Positions 51,590-61,323 of a stretch of DNA of 64,000 nucleotides are shown piece by piece. The number at the start of each line of letters is the position of its first letter. The stretch's first letter is position 1. The notes beneath the pieces are model-generated. The model was not told the origin of the DNA. It did not search any database and saw nothing but the letters and a program-made list of their open reading frames with translations. Where the stretch lies: positions 307,091 through 371,090 of the forward strand of contig NZ_WBJS01000007.1 in NCBI RefSeq assembly GCF_009296265.1, in the 5' to 3' direction. Source of the DNA: Thioclava sp. JE_KL1. Its GTDB lineage: Bacteria > Pseudomonadota > Alphaproteobacteria > Rhodobacterales > Rhodobacteraceae. The position numbers were made by a program, and so were the translations under genes.

Positions 51590-52031
51590 TCTGGGCAGCG
51601 ACGGCCAGCGGAAAAAGGGCAGGCGGCCTGAACAGTTGCTGCCAAGCTGCGCGCCTTGGCTGCGGACGAACCTTCGCTGCCACGAAGGGCACAGTTTTGA
51701 CGCCTATGTCATGCTGTGATGGTGGCTCCGGACACTCAGGTTGCTCTGGTTGCTAGCCAATATAGCCCGGTTATCAAAACGTCGCTGACCGATCGCGAGA
51801 TGCCAGAAAATCACACATGGTTGTCATTACCGTTGTCGCGAGCAAGCTAGTCACAATTTTGAACGCGCATTGACACGTCTTGTCATCTAGGCTCCAGCTC
51901 TCGCAGAGAATGCCATCTCTGACGCTGACGGTTTCACGACAAAACTGGTGCGCCAATTCAGAGTTGTGCGGTCTATCAAGAAATTCCGTGCGCGATAGAC
52001 GTCGCTGCTATTGACACGCTAAGAACATGAG
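51590..52031. other. Intergenic stretch before the LysR gene
   Basis: I see no convincing gene in these 442 bp. Base composition drops in GC toward the right. TTGACA-like boxes occur at about 51870 and again about 18 bp before the LysR ATG, which may belong to its promoter; no clear -10 partner was assigned. Confidence 0.4.
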
Positions 52032-52934
52032 ATGGCATTTTCACTCAAACAGCTTCGCTACTTTATCGCGGTCGCCGAGGCCGGCACCGTGTCGGGCGCC
52101 GCGCAAACGCTTGCGATCTCACAATCCGCGGTGACCGAAGCGATCCGTGAGTTGGAGGCTGATCTCGGCGTGCAGTTGTTCACTCGTCATGCACGCGGGC
52201 TAGAGATTACACATAAAGGACATCAGTTTCTGCGCCATGCCACGGGCATTCTCGCGAGGGTCGCCGATGCCCGACATGCCTTGACGCAGGAGAGCGACGA
52301 CCTGACCGGGACCCTGCATGTAGGGGTGACGTCGCTCGTGGCGGGCTATGTGCTATCGGATATTCTTGCCCGGTTCCGGCGTGCCAATCCGCAAGTCGAG
52401 GTGACGGCATCGGAAGACTCGGGCGATTACCTCGAGCATCTCCTAGTCGGCGGAGAGTTGGACGTGGCGGTGATGGTGACTAGCAACATGCGCGACCGCA
52501 TGGCGCTACAGAGCGAGATCATCGATACCTCTCCCTACCAGCTCTGGCTGCCCAACGGGCACGAGCTGACGACGCGGACCTCCGTCTCGATTGAGGATCT
52601 CACGGGCGAGCCGATGATCATGTTGAGGATCGACGAGGTCGAGGAAGCGACGCGCAAGCTGCTGTCGGCGTTTGGGGCGCGCCCGCGTGTGGCTTTTCGA
52701 ACCCGCTCTGTGGAGGCCGTGCGCTCGCTGGTCGCGACGGGCGCGGGAATCGCGCTCTTGCCGGAAATGGTCTATCGCCGCTGGTCTCTCGAAGGGGACC
52801 GCATCGTGTCCAGAGATGTGTCGGGAAGCCTTCCAGTTGTGCAGGTTGGAGTCGTTTGGAGAAAAGGTGCCCCTCTTTCGCGTGTGGCGCGTGAATTTGT
52901 TCTTGCGGCGCAAGTCCATAAAAATACGCGATGA
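52032..52934 (+). CDS. LysR-family transcriptional regulator
   Basis: A 300-residue LTTR. The N-terminal winged HTH reads 'LKQLRYFIAVAEAGTVSGAA', 'LAISQSAVTEAIRELEADLG', and the rest is the co-inducer domain ('LHVGVTSLVAGYVLSDILARFR'). It lies upstream and on the same strand as the polyamine-type operon at 53056-58459 and most likely controls it. The ligand is probably a polyamine or its aldehyde, by context only. Confidence 0.9.
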   Translation: MAFSLKQLRYFIAVAEAGTVSGAAQTLAISQSAVTEAIRELEADLGVQLFTRHARGLEITHKGHQFLRHATGILARVADARHALTQESDDLTGTLHVGVTSLVAGYVLSDILARFRRANPQVEVTASEDSGDYLEHLLVGGELDVAVMVTSNMRDRMALQSEIIDTSPYQLWLPNGHELTTRTSVSIEDLTGEPMIMLRIDEVEEATRKLLSAFGARPRVAFRTRSVEAVRSLVATGAGIALLPEMVYRRWSLEGDRIVSRDVSGSLPVVQVGVVWRKGAPLSRVAREFVLAAQVHKNTR

Positions 52935-53055
52935 TTCCAAGGTATCTGTTTTTTCGATAGCTAAAACCTGAGAATTGAATTTGTGAAAGCTCACGGAGTT
53001 TCACAGGCTGGTGTGCAAGAGAGTTCCAACTCTCGTTGCAACAGGGAAAGTCATC

Positions 53056-54219
53056 ATGAAACAGTTTTTCAAAGCCTGCGTATCAGGCCTTGCACTCACG
53101 GCTGCCACAACGCTTCCGCTGCAGGCCGCCGATATGCTGAGTGAAGTGGGCGCAGGGGAAGGCAGCGTCTCCATCGTCGCATGGCCGGGTTACATCGAGC
53201 GCGGCGAGACCGATCCGGCCTTCGACTGGGTCACCAAGTTTGAAGAGGCGACGAGCTGCAAGGTCGAAATCAAAACCGCCAACACCTCGGACGAAATGGT
53301 CGCATTGATGAACGAAGGGGGCTTCGATCTAGTGACTGCTTCGGGCGATGCTTCGTTGCGCCTGATTGCAGGTGGTCGCGTGCAGCCGGTCAATATCGAT
53401 CTGATCCCAAGCTGGTCGCGCGTCGATGATCGCCTGAAGGACGCCCCGTGGCACACCGTCAAAGGCACCCATTACGGCACGCCCTTCATGTGGGGGCCGA
53501 ACGTGCTGATGTATAACACCGAGGTGTTCGGCGAGGCGCCCAAAAGCTGGAACGTCGTGTTCGAGGAGATGACCCTCCCGGATGGCGAAAGCAACAAGGG
53601 GCGCGTGCAGGCATATGACGGGCCGATCTACATCGCGGATGCCGCGATGTATTTGATGGCCCACAAGCCCGAGCTTGGCATCACCAGCCCTTATGAGCTT
53701 AACGAAGACCAATATGCCGCCGCGCTCGATCTTCTACGCACGCAACGCACGCTGGTGTCGCGCTATTGGCATGACGCTTTCATCCAGATCGACGATTTCA
53801 AGAACGAAGGTATGGTGGCCTCCTCCTCCTGGCCGTTCATGGTCAACCTGCTCAAGGCCGACGGCCTGCCGATCGCGTCTGTGATTCCGCAAGAGGGCGC
53901 AACGGGCTGGGCCGATACGCTGATGCTCCATTCCGAGGCCGCACACCCGAATTGCGCCTATATGTTCATGGAGCATTCGCTGAATTCGAACCTGCAATCC
54001 GATCTCTCGGTGTGGTTTGGTGCAGTGCCCTCCGTGCCCGAGGCTTGCACCGACGGATCGGGGATGCAAACCGCTGCGGGCTGTTCCGAGAACGGTCTCG
54101 ACGATTTCGACAAGATCAAGTTCTGGCAAACTCCGGTGTCGAACTGTGACGGCCAAGACAATTGCGTGCCCTACTACCGCTGGGTGTCCGACTACATCGG
54201 TGTGATTGGCGGCCGCTAA
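53056..54219 (+). CDS. Polyamine-type ABC transporter substrate-binding protein (PotD/YdcS-like)
   Basis: A 387-residue periplasmic binding protein with a Sec signal (ACVSGLALTAATTLPLQA, cleaved near QAA). The mature part shows 'VSIVAWPGYIERG', 'FDLVTASGDASLRLIAGG' and 'YGTPFMWGPNVLMYN', typical of type II PotD-like proteins. ATG 53056 starts the signal peptide. The next genes complete the transporter. The C-terminal half has several Cys residues that could be disulfide-bonded. Confidence 0.9.
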   Translation: MKQFFKACVSGLALTAATTLPLQAADMLSEVGAGEGSVSIVAWPGYIERGETDPAFDWVTKFEEATSCKVEIKTANTSDEMVALMNEGGFDLVTASGDASLRLIAGGRVQPVNIDLIPSWSRVDDRLKDAPWHTVKGTHYGTPFMWGPNVLMYNTEVFGEAPKSWNVVFEEMTLPDGESNKGRVQAYDGPIYIADAAMYLMAHKPELGITSPYELNEDQYAAALDLLRTQRTLVSRYWHDAFIQIDDFKNEGMVASSSWPFMVNLLKADGLPIASVIPQEGATGWADTLMLHSEAAHPNCAYMFMEHSLNSNLQSDLSVWFGAVPSVPEACTDGSGMQTAAGCSENGLDDFDKIKFWQTPVSNCDGQDNCVPYYRWVSDYIGVIGGR

Positions 54220-54230
54220 TCGCTCCAGAC

Positions 54231-54263
54231 CGCCCGGAGCCGACCCCTTTTCGGGTCCGGGCG
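54231..54263 (+). promoter_or_regulatory. Intercistronic hairpin after binding-protein gene
   Basis: An 8-bp stem CGCCCGGA (54231-54238) / TCCGGGCG (54256-54263) with a further inner ACCC/GGGT pair, no T run, between the binding-protein and ATPase genes. Probably protects the upstream mRNA. Confidence 0.5.
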
Positions 54264-54285
54264 CATTCTCCCAGAAAGACCAAAG

Positions 54286-55269
54286 ATGACTGATGCCGTG
54301 ACCTTCCAAGGCGTTTCGCGCCATTTCGGATCCGTAAAAGCCGTGGACGAGGTCGACCTTTCGATCCGTGATGGAGAATTCTTCGCCATGCTCGGCCCAT
54401 CCGGTTCGGGTAAGACGACCTGCCTGCGTCTTATCGCGGGGTTCGAACAACCGACCGCCGGGCATATTGCGATTTTTGGTGAACGTGCCGAGGGCGTGCC
54501 GCCCTATCTGCGCAACGTGAATACTGTATTTCAGAACTACGCATTGTTTCCGCATATGAATGTGCGCGAGAACGTGGCTTTCGGGTTGCGGGTGAAGGGC
54601 GTGGGAAAGGCTGAGCGTTCCCGCGCTGCCGAAGAGGCTTTGGAACTTGTCGAACTGAGCGGCTATGGTGATCGCCGCGCTGGGGAGTTGTCTGGCGGGC
54701 AACGCCAGCGTGTCGCGCTGGCGCGCGCGTTGATCAACAAGCCGCGCGTGGTGTTACTGGACGAGCCTTTGGGGGCGCTTGATCTAAAGTTGCGCGAGCA
54801 GATGCAGGAAGAGCTGCGCAAGTTGCAACTCGCGCTGGGTCTTACCTTTGTGTTCGTCACCCACGATCAGGACGAGGCGCTGTCGATGGCCGATCGTGTT
54901 GCCGTCTTCGCTGAGGGGAAAATCCAGCAGATCGGCACCTCCGAAGAAATCTACCGCTGCCCCAATACGCGTTTCGTGGCCGATTTTGTCGGCTCCTCCA
55001 ACGTGCTTCCCGCCGATCTGGCGGGAGTCGGGGATGTGGGCCAATGGGCCTCGCTGCGCCCCGAGGATGTGGTGCTTGATCCTGCCGGGCGAGAGGCGAC
55101 GGTCACGGGTCGGTTCTTTCACGGCCGGGTGACCAAGCTTTCGCTCATTCTTGCGGGGCAAAGCCTGACCGCTCTGATCCCGGCGCGCGAAGATACCCCT
55201 GATGTGGGCGAGGCGGCGCGGATTTCCTGGGACCCTGCGCGGGTGCATCTGATGGAGCGGGAAGCATGA
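54286..55269 (+). CDS. potA: Polyamine-type ABC transporter ATPase (PotA/YdcT-like)
   Basis: A 327-residue ATPase: Walker A MLGPSGSGKTTCLRLIAG, Q-loop 'VFQNYALFPHMNV', signature LSGGQRQRVALARAL, Walker B VVLLDEPLGALD and a C-terminal TOBE domain. It drives import with the two permeases downstream. Its stop overlaps the first permease start (ATGA). Confidence 0.94.
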   Translation: MTDAVTFQGVSRHFGSVKAVDEVDLSIRDGEFFAMLGPSGSGKTTCLRLIAGFEQPTAGHIAIFGERAEGVPPYLRNVNTVFQNYALFPHMNVRENVAFGLRVKGVGKAERSRAAEEALELVELSGYGDRRAGELSGGQRQRVALARALINKPRVVLLDEPLGALDLKLREQMQEELRKLQLALGLTFVFVTHDQDEALSMADRVAVFAEGKIQQIGTSEEIYRCPNTRFVADFVGSSNVLPADLAGVGDVGQWASLRPEDVVLDPAGREATVTGRFFHGRVTKLSLILAGQSLTALIPAREDTPDVGEAARISWDPARVHLMEREA

Positions 55270-56219
55270 GCGATCTAAGCTCAAATGCTGCGCTTTTCGC
55301 CCCGCGCTCCGGGCCGCTGGCGCGTGCGGTGGACTGGATCATCCGCCACCCTCGCATGTTCGTCTTTCTTCTGGTGTTGCCGATCACGCTGTGGCTGGGG
55401 ATCGTCTATATCGGCGCGCTCATCGCACTGCTGATCCAGAGCTTCTTCTCCATCGACGAATTTTCGGGCGTCGTGGTCCATGAGTTTACGCTGAAAACCT
55501 ATGGCGAGCTGCTGCGGCCCTACAATCTCGACATCATCCTGCGCACCGTGGCGATGGCCGCATCGGTTACGATCGCCGCGGCGATCCTGGCCTTTCCTAT
55601 CGCCTATTTTGCTGCTCGCTATGCGAAGGGCAAATGGAAGGCGCTGTTTTACGTGGGCGTCATGTTGCCGCTCTGGTCGAGCTATCTGGTCAAGGTTTAC
55701 GCTTGGAAGCTCGTGCTTGCCAAGGAAGGCATCCTGAACTGGATTTTTGCCAAGCTGCATCTGACATGGCTGCTGGAGGGGGTTTTATCGTTGCCCGTGA
55801 TCGGCGGAAATTCCTTGTCGGTCAGCTATATCGGCACCTTCCTCGTATTTCTCTATATCTGGTTGCCCTACATGATCATTCCCGTGCAGGCGGCTTTGGA
55901 GCGGGTCTCCAAAGATCTCACCGAGGCCGCTTCCGATCTTGGCGCAACGCCAAGGCAGAACTTTCGCATGGTGTTGCTGCCTCTCGCGCTTCCGGGAGTG
56001 GTGGCTGGCTCGATTTTCACCTTTTCGCTGACTCTGGGCGACTACATCGTGCCCCAGATCGTGGGCAATTCGCGCCTCTTCATCGGGCAGGCGGTCTATA
56101 CCCAGCAGGGCACGGCTGGGAACATCCCGCTTGCCGCCGCCTTCACCGTGGTGCCGATCGTGATCATGGGCATCTACCTGTGGGGCGCACGCAAGATGGG
56201 AGCATTCGATGCACTCTGA
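55266..56219 (+). CDS. potB: Polyamine-type ABC transporter permease 1 (PotB/YdcU-like)
   Basis: A 317-residue permease with six main hydrophobic helices and the EAA loop '[25 protein letters not shown]'. N-terminal helix follows a short cytosolic stretch. It overlaps the ATPase by 4 bp and the next permease by 11 bp. Confidence 0.92.
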   Translation: MSDLSSNAALFAPRSGPLARAVDWIIRHPRMFVFLLVLPITLWLGIVYIGALIALLIQSFFSIDEFSGVVVHEFTLKTYGELLRPYNLDIILRTVAMAASVTIAAAILAFPIAYFAARYAKGKWKALFYVGVMLPLWSSYLVKVYAWKLVLAKEGILNWIFAKLHLTWLLEGVLSLPVIGGNSLSVSYIGTFLVFLYIWLPYMIIPVQAALERVSKDLTEAASDLGATPRQNFRMVLLPLALPGVVAGSIFTFSLTLGDYIVPQIVGNSRLFIGQAVYTQQGTAGNIPLAAAFTVVPIVIMGIYLWGARKMGAFDAL

Positions 56220-57018
56220 CAACCGATCTCCTCTGGGTCTCAAGCTGGCCGCATTCGGTGGGCTCGTTTTCCTGCTCGCCCCCATCGCGCTGATTTTCCT
56301 CTACGCCTTCTCGACTGAGGAGAAGAGCTTTCAATGGCCGCCGCCCGGTTACACGCTGAAATGGATCGGTGTCACCTTGGGGCGCAAGGATGTCTGGGAG
56401 GCCATGGCCCTTTCGGTGAAAGTTGCGGCGATCTCGACCAGTCTGGCGCTGATCTTGGGCACGTTGACAGCCGCTGCTGTGGCGCGCTCCAAGTTTTTTG
56501 GCCGCGAAACAATTTCGCTTCTGGTGATCCTGCCCATCGCTTTGCCGGGAATCATCACCGGGATTTCCCTGCGCTCGGCCTTCTCTTTGCTGGATATTCC
56601 GTTCAGCACTTGGACCATCGTTTTGGGCCACGCGACTTTTTGTATCGTGATTGTCTATAACAATGCGGTGGCGCGGTTTCGGCGCACGTCGGGGGCGCTG
56701 ATCGATGCCGCCATGGATCTGGGCGCGGACGGGGTGCAGACCTTCCGCCTCGTGATCCTGCCCAATATCGCAACCGCCTTGCTGGCGGGTGGGATGCTGG
56801 CCTTTGCCCTCAGTTTCGATGAGGTCATCGTCACCACTTTCACCGCTGGCAACCAAACCACTCTGCCGATCTGGATGCTCGAAGAGCTCGTCCGCCCACG
56901 CCAGCGCCCTGTGACCAATGTGGTCGCGATGGCGGTGGTCCTTGTGACGGTCCTTCCAATCCTCGCGGCCTATTACCTCACAAAAGACGGCGAACACACC
57001 GCCGGTTCAGACAAATAA
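56209..57018 (+). CDS. potC: Polyamine-type ABC transporter permease 2 (PotC/YdcV-like)
   Basis: A 269-residue permease with six helices and the EAA loop '[20 protein letters not shown]'. '[21 protein letters not shown]' is typical of PotC-like proteins. Partner of the preceding permease; 16 bp before the dehydrogenase gene. Confidence 0.92.
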   Translation: MHSDNRSPLGLKLAAFGGLVFLLAPIALIFLYAFSTEEKSFQWPPPGYTLKWIGVTLGRKDVWEAMALSVKVAAISTSLALILGTLTAAAVARSKFFGRETISLLVILPIALPGIITGISLRSAFSLLDIPFSTWTIVLGHATFCIVIVYNNAVARFRRTSGALIDAAMDLGADGVQTFRLVILPNIATALLAGGMLAFALSFDEVIVTTFTAGNQTTLPIWMLEELVRPRQRPVTNVVAMAVVLVTVLPILAAYYLTKDGEHTAGSDK

Positions 57019-57034
57019 AAACAGGGAGATCCCC

Positions 57035-58459
57035 ATGGACACGCAAATGCTGATCGGCGCAAAGCTCGTTTCCGGCACCGAGACTGAGGAGAGCATCCTC
57101 AACCCGCGCACCGGTGAGATCATCACCACGCTGCCCGAAGCTTCTCTTGCGCAGGTCGAAGAGGCGGTGGACGCCGCTGAGAAGGCTTTCACAGCTTGGT
57201 CGCGCACCACGCCTGCCGAACGTTCGGGCTATCTGCTTAAGATCGCTGACCGGATCGAGGCGGAGGCGGAAAAACTTGCGGTGCTTGAGGCGCTCAATTG
57301 CGGTAAACCCGGCCAGCTCGCGCTGGGGGATGAACTTCCCGCCATCGTGGATTGCTTCCGGTTTTTCGCGGGCGCGGTGCGTTGCATGACCGGGCCGGTG
57401 GCAGGGGAATATCTTGAAGGACATACGTCGATGGTCCGCCGCGATCCGATCGGCATCGTCGCCTCGATCGCGCCCTGGAACTATCCGCTGATGATGATGG
57501 CTTGGAAGATCGCGCCTGCGATTGGGGCGGGGAATACGGTGGTGTTCAAACCGTCCGAGCAGACCCCGCTGACCGCGTTGGCCATGGCAAATATCTTTGC
57601 CGAGGTGTTGCCCGAAGGCGTTGTGAACATCATTCTAGGTCGCGGCGAAACGGTGGGCTCTGCGCTGATTAACCATCCGAAAGTGGCGATGATTTCGGTT
57701 ACTGGCGATATCGCGACGGGGCGTAAGATTTTGGAAGCCGCCAACAAGACGATCAAGCGCACGCATCTTGAACTGGGCGGCAAGGCCCCAGTTATCGTGT
57801 TCAACGATGCTGATCTCGAGGCCACCATTGAAGGGCTGCGCGCCTTCAGTTTCTACAATGCGGGCCAAGACTGCACCGCCGCCTGCCGCGTCTATGTGCA
57901 GGGCGAGGTCTACGACAAGTTTGTCGCTGGTTTGACGGATGCGGTCGCACAGATCTCTTATGGTCACGAGGATGACAGCCTTAACGAGATCGGGCCGCTC
58001 ATTTCGCAGCGCCAGAGCGACCGGGTTGCGAGTTTCGTGGCGCGCGCGCGCGAAGCCAATCATATCGAGATCACCACTGGGGGCGAACGACCCGAGGGGC
58101 GGGGATTCTACTACAAGCCTACGGTGGTTGCGGGCGCTCTTCAGACCGATGAGATCGTGCGGCGCGAGGTCTTTGGCCCCGTGGTCTCCGTCACGCGGTT
58201 CGACGATCCCGACGATGCGATCAAATGGGCCAATGACAGCGATTATGGCCTCGCCTCGTCGGTGTGGACCAAGGACGTGTCCAAGGGAATGCAGGTTGCC
58301 GCGAGGCTGCAATATGGTTGTACTTGGGTTAATACCCATTTCATGCTGACCAATGAGATGCCGCACGGAGGCATGAAACAATCGGGATATGGCAAGGATA
58401 TGTCTTCCTACGCCTTAGAGGATTACTCGGTCGTCAGGCACGTTATGGTTGCCCATTAG
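57035..58459 (+). CDS. patD: 4-aminobutyraldehyde dehydrogenase (PatD/YdcW-like)
   Basis: A 474-residue NAD-dependent aldehyde dehydrogenase. Catalytic Glu 246 lies in LELGGKAP and Cys 280 in [12 protein letters not shown]; '[13 protein letters not shown]' and '[15 protein letters not shown]' match E. coli PatD (YdcW), which oxidises 4-aminobutyraldehyde from putrescine to GABA. The adjoining ydcSTUV-like transporter supports a putrescine or related amine route. No aminotransferase for the first step is present in the window. Confidence 0.92.
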   Translation: MDTQMLIGAKLVSGTETEESILNPRTGEIITTLPEASLAQVEEAVDAAEKAFTAWSRTTPAERSGYLLKIADRIEAEAEKLAVLEALNCGKPGQLALGDELPAIVDCFRFFAGAVRCMTGPVAGEYLEGHTSMVRRDPIGIVASIAPWNYPLMMMAWKIAPAIGAGNTVVFKPSEQTPLTALAMANIFAEVLPEGVVNIILGRGETVGSALINHPKVAMISVTGDIATGRKILEAANKTIKRTHLELGGKAPVIVFNDADLEATIEGLRAFSFYNAGQDCTAACRVYVQGEVYDKFVAGLTDAVAQISYGHEDDSLNEIGPLISQRQSDRVASFVARAREANHIEITTGGERPEGRGFYYKPTVVAGALQTDEIVRREVFGPVVSVTRFDDPDDAIKWANDSDYGLASSVWTKDVSKGMQVAARLQYGCTWVNTHFMLTNEMPHGGMKQSGYGKDMSSYALEDYSVVRHVMVAH

Positions 58460-58975
58460 GCGCGGCATGATGGCTGGTGACGGACACCAATGAGTTGGAG
58501 CGAATTGACGTGCGCATGTCGGTGGCTGGAAAGGGGCGCTTCTTCGCAACATTCTAGCGCTCGGCTAAGGTGGCTGCTAAATGCTGATATGCCTTTTGTG
58601 CTGATCTGGGACGGGTTTGTCTTTAGCCCGCGCGACTTAGGCAACATCACCGACCCGCATTTGCGGGCCGGGATGACGCGCGCGATCTGTCTCGGTTTCA
58701 AACGGGGCATGCGACGTGAATAGCCCCGCGTTTCTCAGATGGCTTGCAGACAATCGTATCCTTGTTCGCTATGCCCTACCGGACCGCGGGCGCAGAGGAT
58801 AAGTGGAGGGCGCTCGAAAGGACCACTGGGAGCGGAAATAGGACAGCAAGCGTGAAGACGAGCTCAGCTGGCATCAGGACAGTCCACGCTCTCGCCGGGG
58901 TATTTTGGAGAAGTTCCCTCCGGCAAAAGATCCTCGTATCGTCAAACCGCGTAATACTCATCAACCAAACTGAAG
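58460..58975. other. Gene-free stretch
   Basis: No gene supported. Short open frames on both strands have unlikely composition, no ribosome sites and no recognisable motifs; the right part could hold a promoter for the DCC-family operon. Some decayed coding sequence is possible but was not identified. Confidence 0.4.
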
Positions 58976-59389
58976 ATGGGTGATAGCGTGCGCCATGCCG
59001 CGATGCACAAAACCTCCAAGGCGACCGTTTACTATGACGGAGGGTGTCCGTTGTGTCGCGCGGAGATCGGTCTCTATAGGGAGACACCGGGCGCGGAGGC
59101 GCTTGCGTTCGTCGATCTCTCCGAGCCGGGCGCGACCCTGCCTGACGGGCTGAGCCGGGCCGATGCGCTCGCTCGGTTCCACGTCCGCGCAGAGGATGGG
59201 CGTCTCGTCTCGGGGGCTGCTGCTTTCGCCGAACTTTGGTCCCATCTTCCGCGCTGGCGTGGTCTGGCGCGCATCGCACGGTGGCCGCTCGTCAAGACCC
59301 TCCTCGAACTGACCTATCGCGTCTTTCTAAGGCTCCGCCCCGGTATCGTCTGGCTCTTTGTCAGGCTCACAGGGCGACGCGCCCGATGA
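58976..59389 (+). CDS. DCC-family thiol-disulfide oxidoreductase-like protein (DUF393)
   Basis: A 137-residue protein with the YYDGGCPLC motif (Cys 24 and Cys 27) that defines the DCC family, thought to be thioredoxin-like redox proteins. 'RFHVRAEDGRLVSGAAAFAELW' follows and a hydrophobic C-terminal segment may associate with the membrane. Start is uncertain between ATG 58976 and ATG 59003. It overlaps the MFS gene by ATGA. Confidence 0.85.
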   Translation: MGDSVRHAAMHKTSKATVYYDGGCPLCRAEIGLYRETPGAEALAFVDLSEPGATLPDGLSRADALARFHVRAEDGRLVSGAAAFAELWSHLPRWRGLARIARWPLVKTLLELTYRVFLRLRPGIVWLFVRLTGRRAR

Positions 59390-60645
59390 ATCCTGCGCCT
59401 ATGGATCAGTCGAAGGATTATTGGCGCGTGGGCTTTCTCGCGATGGCGCTCGCCACGGCGAGTATCCCGATTTATATCCACCTGCCGAGTTTCGCGGCCA
59501 CGCGACTTGATCTGTCGCTTGGTCAAGTCGGAGCGATCCTGCTGCTGATCCGGATCGTGGATTTCCTGCAGGATCCGCTGTTGGGATATGTGACAGACCG
59601 TTGGGCGCGTTTTCGAGCGGGTTTCGCAGTCCTCGCGATGGGGCTGCTCGCGGCGGGCTGCGTGGCGGTTTTTTCGCTACCTCCGGAGGGACATCCTGCG
59701 CTCTGGCTGACCGGGGGGCTGGTCGTGGCGTTTACGGGCTATAGCCTTGGGACGATCCTGATCTACGGCCAGAGCGCTGCCTTCGCGGGCACGGGGCAGC
59801 CCCGGGCGCAGCTGAGCCTTGCAGGTTGGCGCGAAACGGGTGTTCTGATCGGTGTGACTCTCGGGGCGATTGCGCCGACGCTGCTTGCGAATGTTTCCGC
59901 GCAGGCAGATGGTTATGTGGCGTTCGGCTGGCTCATCGCCCTGCTGGCTCTGATCGCGATCGTGCTGGCGCGGCCGCTGTGGCGCAAGACGCAAGTGACG
60001 TCGATGCGACTGAACTGGCGGGGGCTGATCGGGTCCGGCGCGGGCTGGCTCCTGCTGCTGGCCTTCGTCAACAGCCTGCCTGTGGCTGTCACGTCGACGC
60101 TTTTTCTGTTCTTCGTGGGAGACCGTCTTGGCCTGCCTGATCTCGCCGGACCTTTCCTCATCCTTTTCTTCATCGCCGCGGGCGCAAGCGCGCCAGTCTG
60201 GGGGCGTCTCGCCCGACGTGTCGGCGCCCGCCGGGTGCTTCTGGCCGCGATGATCCTCTCGATCGTGAGCTTCATCGGCGCGTTCAGCCTGCCGCCGGGC
60301 GCCGCGTTGTCCTTCGCGGCGATCTGCATCGGCTCAGGCATAGCGCTTGGCGCGGATATGGTGATCCTCTCGGCGCTCTTTGCCGCCGCCCTGTCGCGTG
60401 CTGGGCTTCAGGCGGGGCAGGCCTTCGGGATCTGGAACTTCAGCGCCAAGGCGACACTGGCGATCGCCGCCGGGACCGTGCTGCCGCTGCTTCAGTATTT
60501 CGGCTACCAGCCCGATGGCGAGAACAGCCGGGCGGCGCTCGATGCGCTCAATGTCAGCTATGCGCTTGTTCCCTGCGCGCTGAAACTGGCGGCGATCGCC
60601 CTCGTGCTTCGATTGCCGCGTGATATTCTTGACCCCGCAACCTGA
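59386..60645 (+). CDS. MFS transporter (GPH/MelB-like)
   Basis: A 419-residue membrane protein with 12 hydrophobic helices. The loop 'RIVDFLQDPLLGYVTDRWARFR' is the conserved Asp-containing motif of glycoside-pentoside-hexuronide-type carriers. Substrate unknown. ATG 59386 overlaps the DCC stop; the frame extends 50 codons 5' within that gene. The CIA30 gene follows after 9 bp, so the three appear to form an operon. Confidence 0.85.
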   Translation: MNPAPMDQSKDYWRVGFLAMALATASIPIYIHLPSFAATRLDLSLGQVGAILLLIRIVDFLQDPLLGYVTDRWARFRAGFAVLAMGLLAAGCVAVFSLPPEGHPALWLTGGLVVAFTGYSLGTILIYGQSAAFAGTGQPRAQLSLAGWRETGVLIGVTLGAIAPTLLANVSAQADGYVAFGWLIALLALIAIVLARPLWRKTQVTSMRLNWRGLIGSGAGWLLLLAFVNSLPVAVTSTLFLFFVGDRLGLPDLAGPFLILFFIAAGASAPVWGRLARRVGARRVLLAAMILSIVSFIGAFSLPPGAALSFAAICIGSGIALGADMVILSALFAAALSRAGLQAGQAFGIWNFSAKATLAIAAGTVLPLLQYFGYQPDGENSRAALDALNVSYALVPCALKLAAIALVLRLPRDILDPAT

Positions 60646-60654
60646 GGCTGGAGG

Positions 60655-61221
60655 ATGCCCGTGACCCTCAAATTCCTGCTCACGATAGCAATGCTCGTTG
60701 GCGCGACGATCTCTGCCCAAGGTGAACCGATGCCCCCAGAAATGCCCCTAGAGACCTTTTCGAACCACCCAGAGACCCGCTGGCGTGTCTTCACCGATAC
60801 GGTGATGGGCGGCGTCTCGACGGGGCAGGTCAGCTTCGAGCGCGAGGGCGCCACACATTTCGCCCGCCTCAGCGGCAAGGTCAGCACGAAGAACCGCGGT
60901 GGTTTCATCCAGATTCAGATGAAACTCGATGCGCCACCAGAGGGCGCGCGCGGCGTGCGGATCGTCATGCGCGGAAATGACGAGGATTACTTTGTCCATC
61001 TGCGCAGCCGCACGATGCTGTTGCCGTGGCAGTATTATCAGGCGCGGTTTCATGCCACCACAGGTTGGACGGAGGTGAAACTGCCCTTCACGGCTTTCAC
61101 GCCATCGGGCGGAATGCTGCGCGCTGAGCCTCGCGCGAAAGACCTCAAATCCATCGGCGTCGTTGCCTATGGCAAGGATTATGAAGCCTCCGTCGACGTT
61201 AAGGAAATCGGCTTTTACTGA
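60655..61221 (+). CDS. CIA30-family protein (complex I intermediate-associated 30-like)
   Basis: A 188-residue protein with an N-terminal hydrophobic signal-like segment (residues ~5-22) and a CIA30 beta-sandwich: 'WRVFTDTVMGGVSTGQVSF', 'GGFIQIQMKL', 'YFVHLRSRTMLLPWQYYQA' and 'IGVVAYGKDYEASVDVKEIGFY', quoted in parts. Bacterial members have no proven role. A predicted signal suggests a periplasmic location, unlike a true complex I factor. CTGGAGG precedes the ATG. Confidence 0.85.
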   Translation: MPVTLKFLLTIAMLVGATISAQGEPMPPEMPLETFSNHPETRWRVFTDTVMGGVSTGQVSFEREGATHFARLSGKVSTKNRGGFIQIQMKLDAPPEGARGVRIVMRGNDEDYFVHLRSRTMLLPWQYYQARFHATTGWTEVKLPFTAFTPSGGMLRAEPRAKDLKSIGVVAYGKDYEASVDVKEIGFY

Positions 61222-61323
61222 ATGCGGACTGGTCGGCCCCTCGCAGACCGACGATCGCGCGGCTCCGCCCCTTGCGCCGCAACGAGGGGGCAGGGCCGCG
61301 CTTCGATCCGTCAACCTCTGCGC

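Noticed and set aside
58490..58723. 77-codon + strand frame after patD
   Set aside because: No ribosome site, no motif, atypical composition; left as non-coding.
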